Shown in pieces: positions 24,431 to 37,080 of a DNA stretch of 64,000 nucleotides. The first letter of the stretch is position 1, and each line of letters begins with the position of its first letter. The stretch spans positions 2,854,925 to 2,918,924 of the forward strand of contig JACDQD010000003.1 in NCBI GenBank assembly GCA_019843655.1, given 5' to 3'. This stretch comes from Lethocerus indicus (lineage: Eukaryota; Arthropoda; Insecta; Hemiptera; Belostomatidae). The notes below the pieces were generated by a model that saw only the letters and a program-made list of their open reading frames with translations, was not told the origin of the DNA and did not search any database. A program made the translations under genes and the position numbers.

Positions 24431-27400
24431 TCAGCAGATAACACTCAACCTTTCCCGTCTAATTCCCGGTACGGTTTTGTCGGATTATGCGTCGAAACTA
24501 TGCGTCCACGAACGTAAGACCCGAAACGTCAAACGAGAGTGAACCAATGGAAATAAGAAATAAAAACCATATACATTTCCGAAATGAATTATAGGGTTCT
24601 TCTTATCAGCGCTATCGCGTTCTACGACGAAAGCAATAAGAGCCCCATACGGCGGCCCTTATAGAGCTCAGACAATTCCAGGTTTTCCACCCGCGATGTT
24701 CTCCACGGTGAAGAGGAAATATGTTAGTTCAGATTTTGAATATAAATGGGTTGTATGTGAGCAAAACTTTCACTGATACGCTATTATATATATAGTTTTA
24801 TATAAACTTCCCAAGTTGAATAACCGTGCTCCGCGTACATTCTTCTCGAACATCAATTAGATCGAATAAACGAGAATTCAATATGAAAACGTTTCGGCAA
24901 CAATACCGATCCGGGAGCTTTCACGCAGTTTCCCCGCCGAAACCTTTATGGGGGAAAAATGATGGAAGGACATCCATCGAAGCAATCGACGCGTATCTGC
25001 CGAAAAATAGCGGAGGTGGGGAGAGAGAGAGCTGCCATTCTCCAGTCTGAATGGTCCTCCCCCGACAATGGGGCAACAAGATACCCGTTATTGAGTTCAC
25101 TCTCCGGACGCCCTATCTCTCCCCCTTGGCCTCCGTTCAGAAGGGCGCCTCCTCTGAATCAGTCCAATATGGGAAAGGAGTCCCGGCGGGATCTTTTATG
25201 CAGTCGAACGGCCGCCCTTCAATTCAGACCGTAGGTTCGTCAATCTTCAATATCGACTGCGGCCAATGACTGGCTGAAATTTAGTGCCCCCGTCTGTGTT
25301 TGAAGTGGTAACGATGCTGGCCATTTGAACTTCGGAATATCATCAGTCGCCGAACTGGATTATAGGGGCGGAAATTGTAACACTATAAGAGTTCGCGCTT
25401 TGCAAACCGAGATAGACCCGATTAATGCCGCCGAGAGGAAATTAACTTGGAAAAAAAGTATTATAACGCCGACTAAAGGCCGAGTCGAAAATTACACGGT
25501 AGGTAGGCAAGCCTACGCAATATAATAGCTGTTTAAGGTTGGTCTCTTCGGATTGTTATAATTGAAACTGTTGTGCGAGTCACGAACACTGTGGCGGAAA
25601 CAAATGCCGGGCTCTGAAAGTTATTATATATACGTCGGTGTGGATGGCCTCAATATGGTAACATGAAATTGACTGATGAAAGAAACCTAAGCGTTCTGTT
25701 TGGTATCGCTGCCTCTGATCTTCCTTCGCTTTTTTCACTTCTTCTTCTTCTTCTTCTTTAATAACGCTTAAGTGTGTCGCGAAACCTCCCAAGTGGGGCA
25801 GACAGGGTTAATACCGGAGAAATGTATCTGAGGTGAAAGGGGAATTTCTTAAACTGCGGAACCGGTTCCTCGTGTACGGTCCCTATTTGCCGATTCAATT
25901 TCAGAACCACGTCTCAGGACATGTCCCCAGGCATGTGGTTCAGAGGATGACCCCTCCACACAGGGGGTTCCACACGATTGTGTATCCCACTAGTCAAATC
26001 GCAAAATGGACGCATAACACAACTTAAACCGTCGGTTAGTAATATTTTTTAAGATCAGTCTCTTTTCTGATCTGCATGTATAACAGTTTTGCTCACTATA
26101 CTACCTGGCAACTTCTGTAGAAGCTTCTGTAGAAGGTGGGGGATAGGCCAGTGGCCGACCTCGGCTGGTTGAAGAGCGGGGCCGCTATTTACTCTTCCGC
26201 GTACAGCAGATTTCCGAACGGACGGATTTGGCTTGTGCTCAGATTCTGGTTTTTATCCAGTTTACCGTTCGAACCAAGGACCGCATTTACCGATCATAAC
26301 ATATAGGACGCGGTGACATTGATTAAATAAACGTTGATGCACTGAAATTGCATACGCATTTTTGAACGTAACCCACCTCCCGAATGTAGATGGCTTAGTT
26401 ATTGCATTTATTTTATACGAATTGCTTCACTTTTTGGCACACCGTTTTTCGGCATAAATCGTGTAATAAGAGAAAAATATTGCGAGCACGTTATTACGGT
26501 CGTTGGCCTAAATATTCACAATTATAAATCAATTTATATAAAAGTAAAAAATATTCCCTGTTCCCTATTCCCTGTTGATTAAATTGCTTCATAAAAAACT
26601 CAGTCGCTTATCCTCAACTGGCCCACTTACTAATTTTCGTCACTCTGAAGAGAAAAAACGTTTTTGTAGTTTTGTTGAAAACAATAATGTTGTACTAAAT
26701 TTCTTTTTGTAAATTCATATATCTGTTGGCGTTTCGGGCTCGAATCTCGTTGTGGAAAAAAAAATTCGGCAGATAGGCTGAATCGAGAATATGGGTATAA
26801 AATTTATATAGATTTTCCGTATTGGAGTTGTACCGGGCGAAAGAGTGAGAATTAACGAAAACAAACAGGCTATTTCCGTAAAATGTTTACTCGGGCCGCA
26901 TGCCGCCGTTACCTTGGCATTTACCTCGCCGAGTTTCAGTATCCCGCCTCAGACAACTCTCAATTTCTGCTTAACAAAGTTGTTTGTGCCGCGCTTCGTA
27001 TTTCTGAAGAAGGGCGTGTTAGCCGGAGATTGGACGGGCCAAGGACCGACGGCCGGAGAGGATGCCGCATCAGAATTTTTTAAATATTCACAAGATGAAA
27101 GCTCTTGCGTCAAAAAGACGAGGCCGTCACACTCTCGAATCGCTTTTCTGAATTTTGAATTTATTGCTGCCTAAAATAGAATCGTTTCGTAAGTTTCTCT
27201 GGCTATTCCCGAAAAAATTCAAAATCGTTGAATTCAATTTTCGATCAGGGATCAAGACCTTAAATATCGTGATGCAAATGAATATCGTTAAAATGTATAT
27301 TATTGCAGTAATAATTATTTAAGGGAATAAAATGAAATATTTATTCCAATTTAATAGCCTTCGTAATGTTAACTATACGGTGTGCTTCTCTTCTATGGAA

Positions 27401-27597
27401 GTCGATTATTGTTCTTGCGGCTTGTCTATTCAATAGTCTCAATTGCGTGGAACTCTATTTTTAACCAGAAAATTGGAAGGAATTGTCGATAAGCACGGGG
27501 TAATTCAGAATTTAACAGCGATCATATTCCTAGCCCTCGCTGTCACCCAGACAAATACCTTAAATGAAATTGTATTCAATGCTAGTAAAAGGAGAAG

Positions 27598-27601
<4 letters not shown>
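24431..27601. other. No gene seen; several minor repeats
   Basis: Contains (TA)n at about 24784-24796, a (CTT)6 run at 25739-25756, a tandem CTTCTGTAGAAG pair at 26112-26135 and a TTCCCTGTTCCCTATTCCCTG run near 26553. At 24753-24781 is a relative of the 54.8-kb inverted-repeat arm. Frames at 24826-25269 overlap one another and carry no domain. Confidence 0.5.
26112..26135. repeat. Tandem pair of a 12-bp palindrome
   Basis: CTTCTGTAGAAG occurs twice in direct succession. Each unit is an inverted repeat (CTTCT/AGAAG), so the pair can form one long or two short stems. Confidence 0.7.

Positions 27602-27644
<43 letters not shown>
27602..27644. repeat. (TA)n microsatellite
   Basis: About 21 TA units, followed by a short GAGAGAGA run. 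Confidence 0.9.
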
Positions 27645-27646
<2 letters not shown>

Positions 27647-28721
27647 GGAGAGAGAGACATAATTCCAAACTATTTTTCTTCCTCATAATGAAACTTGATT
27701 GCCAGTTAACAAGGCCGACCTGATTTCTGACTCAAAGCCGAGTTATAGAGATACTATTTATATCTGAAAATTGACCCCTTCAAGGCGGGGTGGATAGAAA
27801 AAATTAATATATGAAGCCACCGCCCTAGATTCGGTGACGGATTCACTTGCAATTTATTAGCAGTCGTATACTACAAAGAAACTATAATTGCGTCGATATT
27901 CTTATAAAATATAAATAGTATTGTAGCATTATATTGTGCAGAAAAGAACAGTTTCTCGCATTTTATATTTTCGCTTTAATATATTCAAAAGATTGGGGTA
28001 TGTCAAGTCCTTAGAAGAACCGATCATCGGTTTCAGTTCCTCCGATCTGGTTTCTCGGTAAACTGTTCGGAAAATAATCTTCACATTGTTTCGAGAAAAG
28101 CTCAGTCAGCGAGCTATAATATGTTCAGTGCGATGATGTTGATGACCAACAGAAGGTAATTATTAGCAGCCGGCAAAACCGATAGCGACCGGTTTCATTT
28201 AGCGGGGCACAGCCGACTAGAAAATCCCGAGATAGACTGTCCAATTGACGCTAAACCTGTAGTTACATCATTGATACATTATTATTTTACGGTATTTTAA
28301 ATCAATCGTTGTCTGTATTTTTGAACAGATAAATTGTCTAAACAGTTTCGAATCATTTCACTGAGAGAAACGTGTTTTTCATTAATTTAGTGAATTACAA
28401 GCCAATCAAAATATTGGGCGTTCGGAATACTGTTTCTCTTGTAATTTGCGACATATTATTTCGCTTTAATCATTTTCTATTTTTGTAACGGAATGTCGTT
28501 CAGGGGCTTACATTCTATCGATTATGTTTTGGAATGTTGTTAGCGGTATAAGTATAGACGGTCGGAATTATGTCGCTACAAGGTTATTACAGGAATTCAG
28601 GTACCGACCTAATTGAAACATTTTATTTTATGTTCTATCCGACTGTGGAATAAAATTAAGAAAATCGTTTCCGAAATACGGAAACATCGTTATAAACCCG
28701 TTTGGCGGAGAGGGTTTCGTA

Positions 28722-28972
28722 AATTTTCATTCTTTCAAGGCTCTCTCTCTCTCTCCCTCCAACGCGACTGTTGCAACCGGCCGATCCGGTTTGCAACAAG
28801 TGTACAACGACTCTATACGGTCTTCAAAACTGCAGTTCAAAACTCGCTTAAATATCTTCGTTTTGCTTTATTTTATCGGGCGTCAACGCTCTTCGAGAGT
28901 ACCGCGCGTCGGTGGGTCTCGGGTCGAAATAAAAGCGCGGTCGTCAACCTGGCGCCGAGATGCGCTCTCCAC
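28722..28972. repeat. Diverged dispersed repeat, copy 2
   Basis: Counterpart of 758-1010 in the same orientation. The core TTGCAACCGG-CCGA-TCCGGTTTGCAA is a nearly perfect inverted repeat here, better preserved than in copy 1. A (CT)7 tract at 28741-28755 replaces the C-rich segment of copy 1. CTGCAGTTCAAAACTCGC followed by TTAAATA is identical in both copies. The overlapping open frame (28613-29017) has no domain and its first half is this repeat, so it is not a gene. Confidence 0.6.
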
Positions 28973-31900
28973 CTCAGCCATAACTCAATGATAGTTTTAT
29001 TAGAAGATAATTTATGAAATACTTGATGGGGTAGGCACGTTGTAGTATGTTGATTACAGCGGAAATGTGGGGCGCGACCGGGTCTTATAATCTTTTCATG
29101 TATCCTGTACATCGAAAATACAGTATGAAGTAAAAACGGTGCAACTAAAGGCGGGCGTTCTCATCAGACAAGTTGACGACACAAGATGTGCAATAGGCAG
29201 GGTATCGGCGCCGGTTCCTCTCGTGGAATTCTGCCACTAAATTGAAGGATTCTCGAAAATTAGGCGGCGGCCGCCGCGCTAATGGCTCGTTACGCGGCCG
29301 AGCTTCAATTACCGCCGGCCCCTTATTTCTCCGTATAGAGGAAAATAACGTGTAAACTGCCCGACCAGTCGGCCAACTCTGGGTATTCTTCTCGAAATTA
29401 AATCGAAATCTTTCTACGGCCGCTTTACGCAACGCCGAGCTTTATCGCTTGCATCCGACGAGTTATCGTCAGAATAGAAAAAGAAGTCGAAGAAAATGAT
29501 GTTTCATCTTTTTTGCACTGAAACCGGTAGTAGGAAACTGTGGATAAATTGAAGGTGCAATGAAACTTGAAGTTCACAAGTGGACTTGCTAAGTACTGTA
29601 TTTTTATTTCCATAAAGCCATGAATATATATTAATTTCCTCTGACAAAGTTTCCAACTTTTTCTTAGATCTATATTTCTTTCGGTAAAACTACAACTTAA
29701 ATAATTAATAAAAGTTTAGTAATCTTAGCGGTTTAAATACAATTCGAAATACGGTTTGTTCTTTACGGTTATTTGGAATAATTTTTGTCCGCTGGCATAT
29801 CACAGTTAAAAAGGAGAAACGGAAAATGAATTCGGTCCCTGAATATCCCCTTTTATTTAAAATGTATTCGGGTTATCATGACGAATGGTCCCTACCGCGT
29901 TGTTCACTTAAAAACCCGAATTTTCACAACTAAAAATACGAGCGGACATCGGCACACCTCTTTTTCCCGTTTCCTTACAGTCGGAGATAGGGGGGTGGGG
30001 GGGAGGAAATTATCTTTAAGATTTATTTGGTCCTGTTTATGCTCTCCCGGCCCGTGGAGCCCAACCTGCATTTTATTCGCTCGGTTTTACCACAAGGTGA
30101 GAGTTTTTTTTCAGTTCATTCTCTCGCTTGGTTGGCACCTGTGATGGTCTCGCTCTTAAACTACCTGGCGTCCGCCTCTTAGAAGTTATGGTCGGAACTA
30201 ATGTATTTCCTCTTCTCATTCCTACCGCTTTGGCTTCTAAACGTCATCGTTAGAGATATTTTTCCTCGATTCTGAGCTAACCCACGTGGAGACGATCGCG
30301 TTGTCAACTGACGATGGGAGAAACCCGGAAATCAGTACAAATATCAACACGTATAGGTTCCTATTAAAATTGACACCGGGATAAAATAATGGAAAACAAC
30401 AATTTTATAAATCAAAACATTGTCTAAGGATTATGTTTAGAACCCTGTCTCAGACGTGATTTAGTTTAAAATGAGGTCAGAGAGCATCAAAATCAAAAGT
30501 GAGTAAATTTTAAAAACTTTTATACAAAAGGCCCTTTCTCTCTGTGACAGTTCAGAATAGTTTAATATTTCATTCGCCTTCAATAGAACCGGTTGTAACA
30601 CGTGTACAGGCAGGAGTTAAATGCTTTACAAAATTCTCCGACGGTGTAAACATTTTTCATTAATTAAACATTCGCCTCGTCCTTATTCACCGGAACTAGG
30701 AGATCTGATCTATCTGCCGATGAAATGACGCGGATGAGCCGGCGTTGGCAACGGGCCCTCTAATTCGTACGTTGGCAAGGGCCAATTAGAGCGGCCTTTT
30801 CACCGGTTACGGCCAATTAGTGTCCGCTGAAACATTTTCAGTTTTAGCCCGCGGCCGCCCGTCCTCCAATGAACTGATCCCGCGCCAAATTCAACCACCG
30901 ACAGCCCTAACAATGTTAGAGTGCGAATTGCCCTCTGGACCTAAGGGACGTTGGAAGGGTCATAGGGGTGTTGTTTTTTTTTTTCTCTTCCCGGAGTATC
31001 TTCAGACATCCATATTTATCCTCCCATCCCTCACCACATTTATTGTTTCATAAACAATTTGAGAAATTAACAATGTCGTATATAATAGATTAATTGGCCA
31101 AATGTGTGTATTTTCAATCATCCGAGTAAATAAATTAGATAAAAAATATGGCAAATGTACAATTTTACTAATTTCTAAACTATTTGTTCGAATTGTTGCA
31201 GAACAAAGTTGATAGTTACTATATGATCAGGAGGGATATGGAAATAGTGTCTTAGAATTGATTTTCTTTCAGTGTCGTATAATTCGTACATAAATTACAG
31301 ACCGGTACCTAATACCACCGATTTGAATTCTCAATATAAACCGCTGCCTGAATTACGAGCTTTCTACATCGGTGTATAGAATTATGTACAAATATTTAGA
31401 TTAGATCACGGTTTTTTGTTTGTTTTTTTTTTGGGGGGGGGCCAGTCTTCCATGAAATACTGGGCGGTCTTCGGGCCGAAATTGCGCATATCGTATCCCG
31501 TATTCCGTAAACGCCAGGTCTCGGATATGATCTTTGGACGTCGCCGTCTGAATAAATGATGGGGCGCCGGCCTCTTCCACGGCCGCATATTTCCTTCGCT
31601 CCGGCCGGAGCCGGGAAACGCTTTTTTTCACTCGGGGAAATATGAAACCGGGTCTTGAGTCGCTTAGGCCGGCACGTGCCCCGAGGCACGGGATGTGCGG
31701 TCACTTGTTTATTGAACAGAAAACTTTAAAGGCAAGAACCGACGGTAATCGTAAATTGGCGGAAGGTGAGCCATTTTTTTTTAAAAATATTATCACCCCC
31801 GGCCCGCCTCAGCCGCTCGAAGATTTAGCGAATCCGTACATTTTTCATGCAGCGGGAGTTACTGTGGGGAACGGTTTTATGAAGTTTAAAACCGGTTTAC

Positions 31901-34900
31901 GGCATCACTGTCGGGAGATTGGTATGAAACTTGCACTAAAAGCATTCGTATATTAGGTCGTGCGTTTCCTTCCCCACATAACTTCTTTATTTCACTACCC
32001 GTTTCATTTTTGTGTCGTAATTGAACTTTAACGCATCTAAATGATAATAAATGCGCTACACCGAGATTTTAAGTGGAAACGTGTGTTCAGGAAATGGTAA
32101 AGCGTTAAAGTGTAGCGAAATTGAAATTCAAAATTTAAAAAATCGACCTTTATCAAAAGCCGTATTACATTTCAACTGTTCGTTAAAGACTATATTGTAC
32201 TGTTATTCTTCGACACTATTAATGTTTATTTAAATAATTCATCAGTATATCATTCAATAGATATCAGTATATAATAAAAATCAAATTTGAAAGTTTACCG
32301 AAACCCTAAATATAAATGGAACAACATCAATTTGAGTCAGACTGAACTGCAATAACATACATTTCCTTTAAATTGAACTTCGTAAATTTCCAACGTTTGT
32401 CGCAATAAACGGCGCCCGTTTGCGGTGATATTTGTGAGGGGCGGTTGTTGTGAACTACTGAAAACGTTCAAGTACGATTCGGGCGGACTGGGACATAGTT
32501 TTTCGAAACGAATCAAGCCCCCCAAACCCCACCCCCGAAGCCACCACCAAGCCGCACCGTGCTCCCGTAACGGTCGGGCCGAGTACTATGTGTATTGTGT
32601 ATGTAGGCGGCTGGGCGAAACTAATAAATTTCAGACTGGCTCCGTGTGTGTCCAATATCGGGCGGGTATAACTCATGACGCGGTGTGAGAGTGTACCACG
32701 ACATACTTCTCTCCTCCCCACCCTCCCTCCACCATCAATATACCCCCGAGAGGGTTTCAACCCCCCCCCCACCCCACCACCCGACTAAATAAATACCGGC
32801 TGACAAATCACGGAGATCTATGTTTGGCCGGGTAATTCCATTGATCCCCAGGCGGCCTTTCAACCTCCCCCAACCTACTAGTGATACGGTCGGGATCGGG
32901 GTTGTATCGATACTCACATCATTTTTCACTCCGATAGCTCCGCAATGACAACTATGGTGATGTTTTTCGTTTAGTAAATTATTCATAATTCTCAGAGACG
33001 TCACCAAACCCTCCCGGCGGCGTGTCCAATTGACAATCTATTGACAATCCGGATAATTCGACCAATACGCGACTGACTGCTTGCTTTACATTTAAATAAT
33101 TAATTAATTATTATAGGCCTTATATTGTTAATGTAATTCCTGATAATACCGCCATAAGGTGAATTTTCCCGTCGTTTTTTCCCCGAGTTCGGGGATGATT
33201 TTCTTCCTAATTATTTTCGTTCATCCGATTCTGGATCCCTTTAACACCATTTTCACTTCTTATCATGTAGACACTTCAATGTATCAAGTAATACGAACTT
33301 AATTCTTTCACAAATAGAATTCATCGGGTGTCTATAATGTCTGCCCCTGTCTGCAGACTGGTTTTGCCCTAGGGGGACGGTTTAATCGGGATCGCTCGGA
33401 ATATCTATTTAAGCCTGCGACTAGAGGGAAGAATTTCCTCGTTTGGGGTTTGGCCGGCTAAATTACGCTTTTTTAGCGCCCACGTGTCGAGCCACCAGAT
33501 TGAGGCGATCCGTTTTTTTCTCTCAGCCGGCTCCGTCCGTTTCTCGCACCGGCCGATTGATGACCGTTCGCCCAATATAAAGCCCCTTCGACCACTGGAA
33601 TGGACTTCGGACGTCGGCGGTAAGCCCGCAGACAAATTTAATTTTTAAAAAAGGCGCCTTATTACGTTATCGAGATGCACACGGTTTTTAGATAGACCGG
33701 GATAAATTATAACAAATAAAAGTAATTGTTTATAACATCGCGAGTTTATACCTGATGGAATGAATCGAACAGAAAAGAAAGCCTCATTGTTTCGATTGTT
33801 TGGTTTTCTGCCAAACCCATTTCGCTCCGCGCCACCGATTCAATTAAAATTGTAATTTTATGGTCATCAAAAGGGTCTTGCGAGAGTTAGTGGAATTATC
33901 AGATACGATGGCGATAAGCGTTTCAGTACCTAAAATAGAAATACCAACGAGAAGAGATAATCGAGAACTTATCCCTGCATTTAGGTACTGGCGATTGATT
34001 TATGGCGAAATCGGTTGACCGTAAATTGAATTGAGGATATAATTCTATATTTTCGAGACTTATAATGGATATGTTTCAGTTAGAGCGAATTCTGACGCCG
34101 ACGCTTCTGACTTTACTATTCCGTTAGGCATACCTGACGTTGCCCATTTTACCTGTTGCGTCAGGTTCCCTGAACGCTCTCCGTTTCCGATCGATTAAGC
34201 GTATTCGTATTCATTTCTGTAAATTAATTACTTAGGCAATACAGCGTTTGCTACTTACACTACTGCCTGATGTTTGTAAGACGTGTAACGCTCCACATAA
34301 AATCAATCTTCAGAATTCATACGTAGGCCGTCCTTCTCCAATTTTCGTAATATTTATGATTTAGTATCGAATAATCCCTCCGACTTTCGGTCAGATAAAC
34401 TCGAATCTTCTCTCGGTGTCGTGCGGCGTGGGTCGCTCCGAACTCGAGTTGTGGAACCTTCCAAGTTCAATGAACCGAAAGCCCAGTTATCAGTGGGGAT
34501 CGATCTGGTCGGTTTGGGAGGGCCCCCACCGTCAATAAACCAAGGTTAATACAGTGGGTCACAGAGGCCCGCGCCTACAGCAGGCTCAGCCTTACGCCCG
34601 CTTGCAGCTCTACAGGTGCCACAAATGGCACGCCAACATGTCCTAAACTCAGTAGGTACGGCAATCGTCCAACAAAACCTCTACATCTACTTATGTTAAT
34701 ATCCTGGCTTTATACGATCCCGATTCCTTTTCTTCTTATTTTCAATTTCAATAAATCGGCAACGAGTGCATCCTGTTTACTTATAACTAGTGAGTAGCTC
34801 GAAATCATCGATATCGAATCCGGCAACAGTTGATTCAAAAATTCAGTTAAACTTTTTTTAAACTGTTAAAATCGGAGTTACAGGTTTTATAAACCACTGC

Positions 34901-37014
34901 AAACATTTTATCAAAGTGTCCGTACATATTTGAATCGTCGCCAAATATACAATTTTTAGCGTTATTTTTATCGGTTAAGAACATTCAAACATGTACTGAA
35001 AAAAACTATTTATAAGAGAAGTCCCAGTAAGAAATTGCAGGCGTAATTCAACGCTAATGCATCTTCCCTGGGGCCTGTGGTGCGCCCGTAATGAGCCGAA
35101 TTAGGTATACAATTAATACCTATGTCAGAGCGGATAATGAATTGGCCGGGTCATTCTATCTTGGACCCGTTTCTGCTATTTTTCTCGCGTGGAACGGAAA
35201 CTGGCGGAGGAGGACTTCGCGAACGTTTTTCAAGCTCGCCACCGGGAGCTTTTCCCGCGATAAAGTGCCGGCACGAACGGCCAGCTTAGGGAAATATCGT
35301 GACGTTTTACATCGTTAATTTTGCCGAAGAGCTTATCCGCTTTGTTTATATTCACCTTATCTTCAACAAATAAGATCGGGACATAAAAATTCAGAATCGT
35401 AAATTCGATTAACAGCTGTAAAAAGCTCCATTATTTCCTCGTGTCTTTAAAGTCCTTGTATATGTTCGTATACGTATAAGCTTGATAAGAAGAGTTTTAT
35501 TAATATTATCCCACACCAGTCGACTGCAATCTTTAAAATGAGGTCGTTTTAATTTTTCTTATTTTTTAGCTCTACCGTATATCGTGCAGTTTCTTCTAGT
35601 CTCTGAAATATTATCTGAAGTAGAACTATACCAAATGATATACTGCTAATAACAAGGTTATTCTCAATAGGCTCGCGACAGACAACACACATATAAAACA
35701 CGTATCTACTCCTGGAGCACAGGAATAAAAAAAGCAATGGTTGTAAAACAGATCTTACAGGCGATTGCATTATAGATCACAAACTGGCGCCGAATTACCA
35801 TTGTAGCCATTTGAACTATATAACCTACGAATTTAATAATAATTATATTTTATAGCCAGCTTGTAAAGTTCCTAGCTCCACCCAAGATAGAAGAGGGTTT
35901 TACTGGTTTATAACAGTTTGTTTGGCGGTAAACGTATATTTGGAATCTAATTACCTATTCGATGCATAATTATCTACTTGGCTGCTCCTGAGGGAGCGAC
36001 ATCCGTAGCAGATGTGAAACGACCTTCGTGTAGTTTCGGCTTAGTGTTGCTTGTAGATGGGAAACGATGCGGGGATGTGCACAGGTGTTGGCTGTCGGAC
36101 CATTCAGTGATGTCGGTGAGTCGGATCACGTGCTCCCGGTATTACCCTCCCAACGACTGCTCCAGAAGAAACTTAGTCTTCCCAGGTGTCGGCAGGCCGT
36201 TCGGGCAAGAGACACAGGCTGAAACAACACACGGCGGTTTATTACAGAATGTGCAGGCAGAATGTCCCTAAGTACGACACCGAAGGCTCCTTCCCAGGAA
36301 TGGCGTCGACGCGGCAGATTTTTTTCTTATCCGTTCCTTTATGTTTAACCTTGCCAGAGGCTTTCGATAATGGCCTCGATGGCGTCTTCTGAGTATCGCG
36401 TCGTCATCGGCGAAACACGACCGTAACTGTACATATAAATGCGAAGTATCGCCGCAACCTTCTAGCGCGAAGACCCCTTCTTCCGAGGGGTGTTTTTTAG
36501 TGCCATATATTGGTGTGCAGTTAATTTGAGCCTGGGACTACTCGGAAAACGAGGAATATATTCTTATCGAATTGGAGTACTGAAAAGGCCCGGAAGTAAA
36601 ACATTTCAACAGTCGTTGAAAAAATAGGAACACTCCTAAATGAATCACTCGTCCGGTTGGGGAACTGCGAAAGTATACTTCTTGTTTCCTAACAAATCAC
36701 CTTTGCGTACTGAGGGTGGGAGACGCCTGGCAGTTTGGGAAAACCTTAATGTGTACAAATATCTATACGAAAGTCCAAAGAGATAACAAATTAAATATAC
36801 AGTAACCAACGTTAAATAAATTTAAAAACAATTCAAGATTATATCGCCGGACAGTCCTTCCCAAATGCGAGTTGGAGGGATCCTAAAAGAGTTTATAGTT
36901 TGTAAGTGTCTTAATTGAGTGGAGCAGAATATAACCTCAAAAGGGTTAATGTCCGTTGGTCCGTGGACGGGGAATGACTCAGGTTGTCTGTGAAATGGCT
37001 GAGGGCATTGTCGG
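28973..37014. other. No gene seen over about 8 kb
   Basis: Small features only: a perfect GCGGCGG/CCGCCGC palindrome at 29264-29277; a G6TG8AGG run at about 29989-30005; a local duplication with CTCTAATT/AATTAGAG at 30741-30790; a T-run followed by a G-run at 31423-31441; a C10ACCCCACCACCC run at 32760-32783 (quadruplex-like on the minus strand); GTGCCA-CAAA-TGGCAC at 34616-34631. Weak exon-like pieces are discussed among the rejected items. Confidence 0.45.
32760..32783 (-). other. G-quadruplex-like C-run cluster
   Basis: A run of ten C, then C4 and C3 with short spacers, preceded by more C-rich sequence from 32515. The minus strand is G-rich enough to form a quadruplex. Confidence 0.4.
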
Positions 37015-37080
37015 CCTCCCTCCCTCCCTCCCTCACTCATCACTCACCTCCCTCCCGCCCTCCCTTCCACCCTCCCCCAA
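37015..37080 (+). repeat. Pyrimidine-rich CCCT repeat tract
   Basis: Imperfect CCTCC(C)T units and CACT interruptions run over about 65 bases. It could be read as a long polypyrimidine tract, but no good AG acceptor and exon follow. Confidence 0.7.

Noticed and set aside
24755..24775. GTGAGCAAAACTTTCA resembles miR-87
   Set aside because: The seed-like part matches but no complementary arm lies upstream, and the same string is part of a dispersed repeat arm (54773).
35356..35415. Minus-strand 60-nt segment with TTTTTACAG acceptor, open frame LLIEFTILNFYVPILFVEDK, and AAG|GTGAAT donor
   Set aside because: An open frame over 60 nt is common by chance, the donor is weak, and there is no partner exon.
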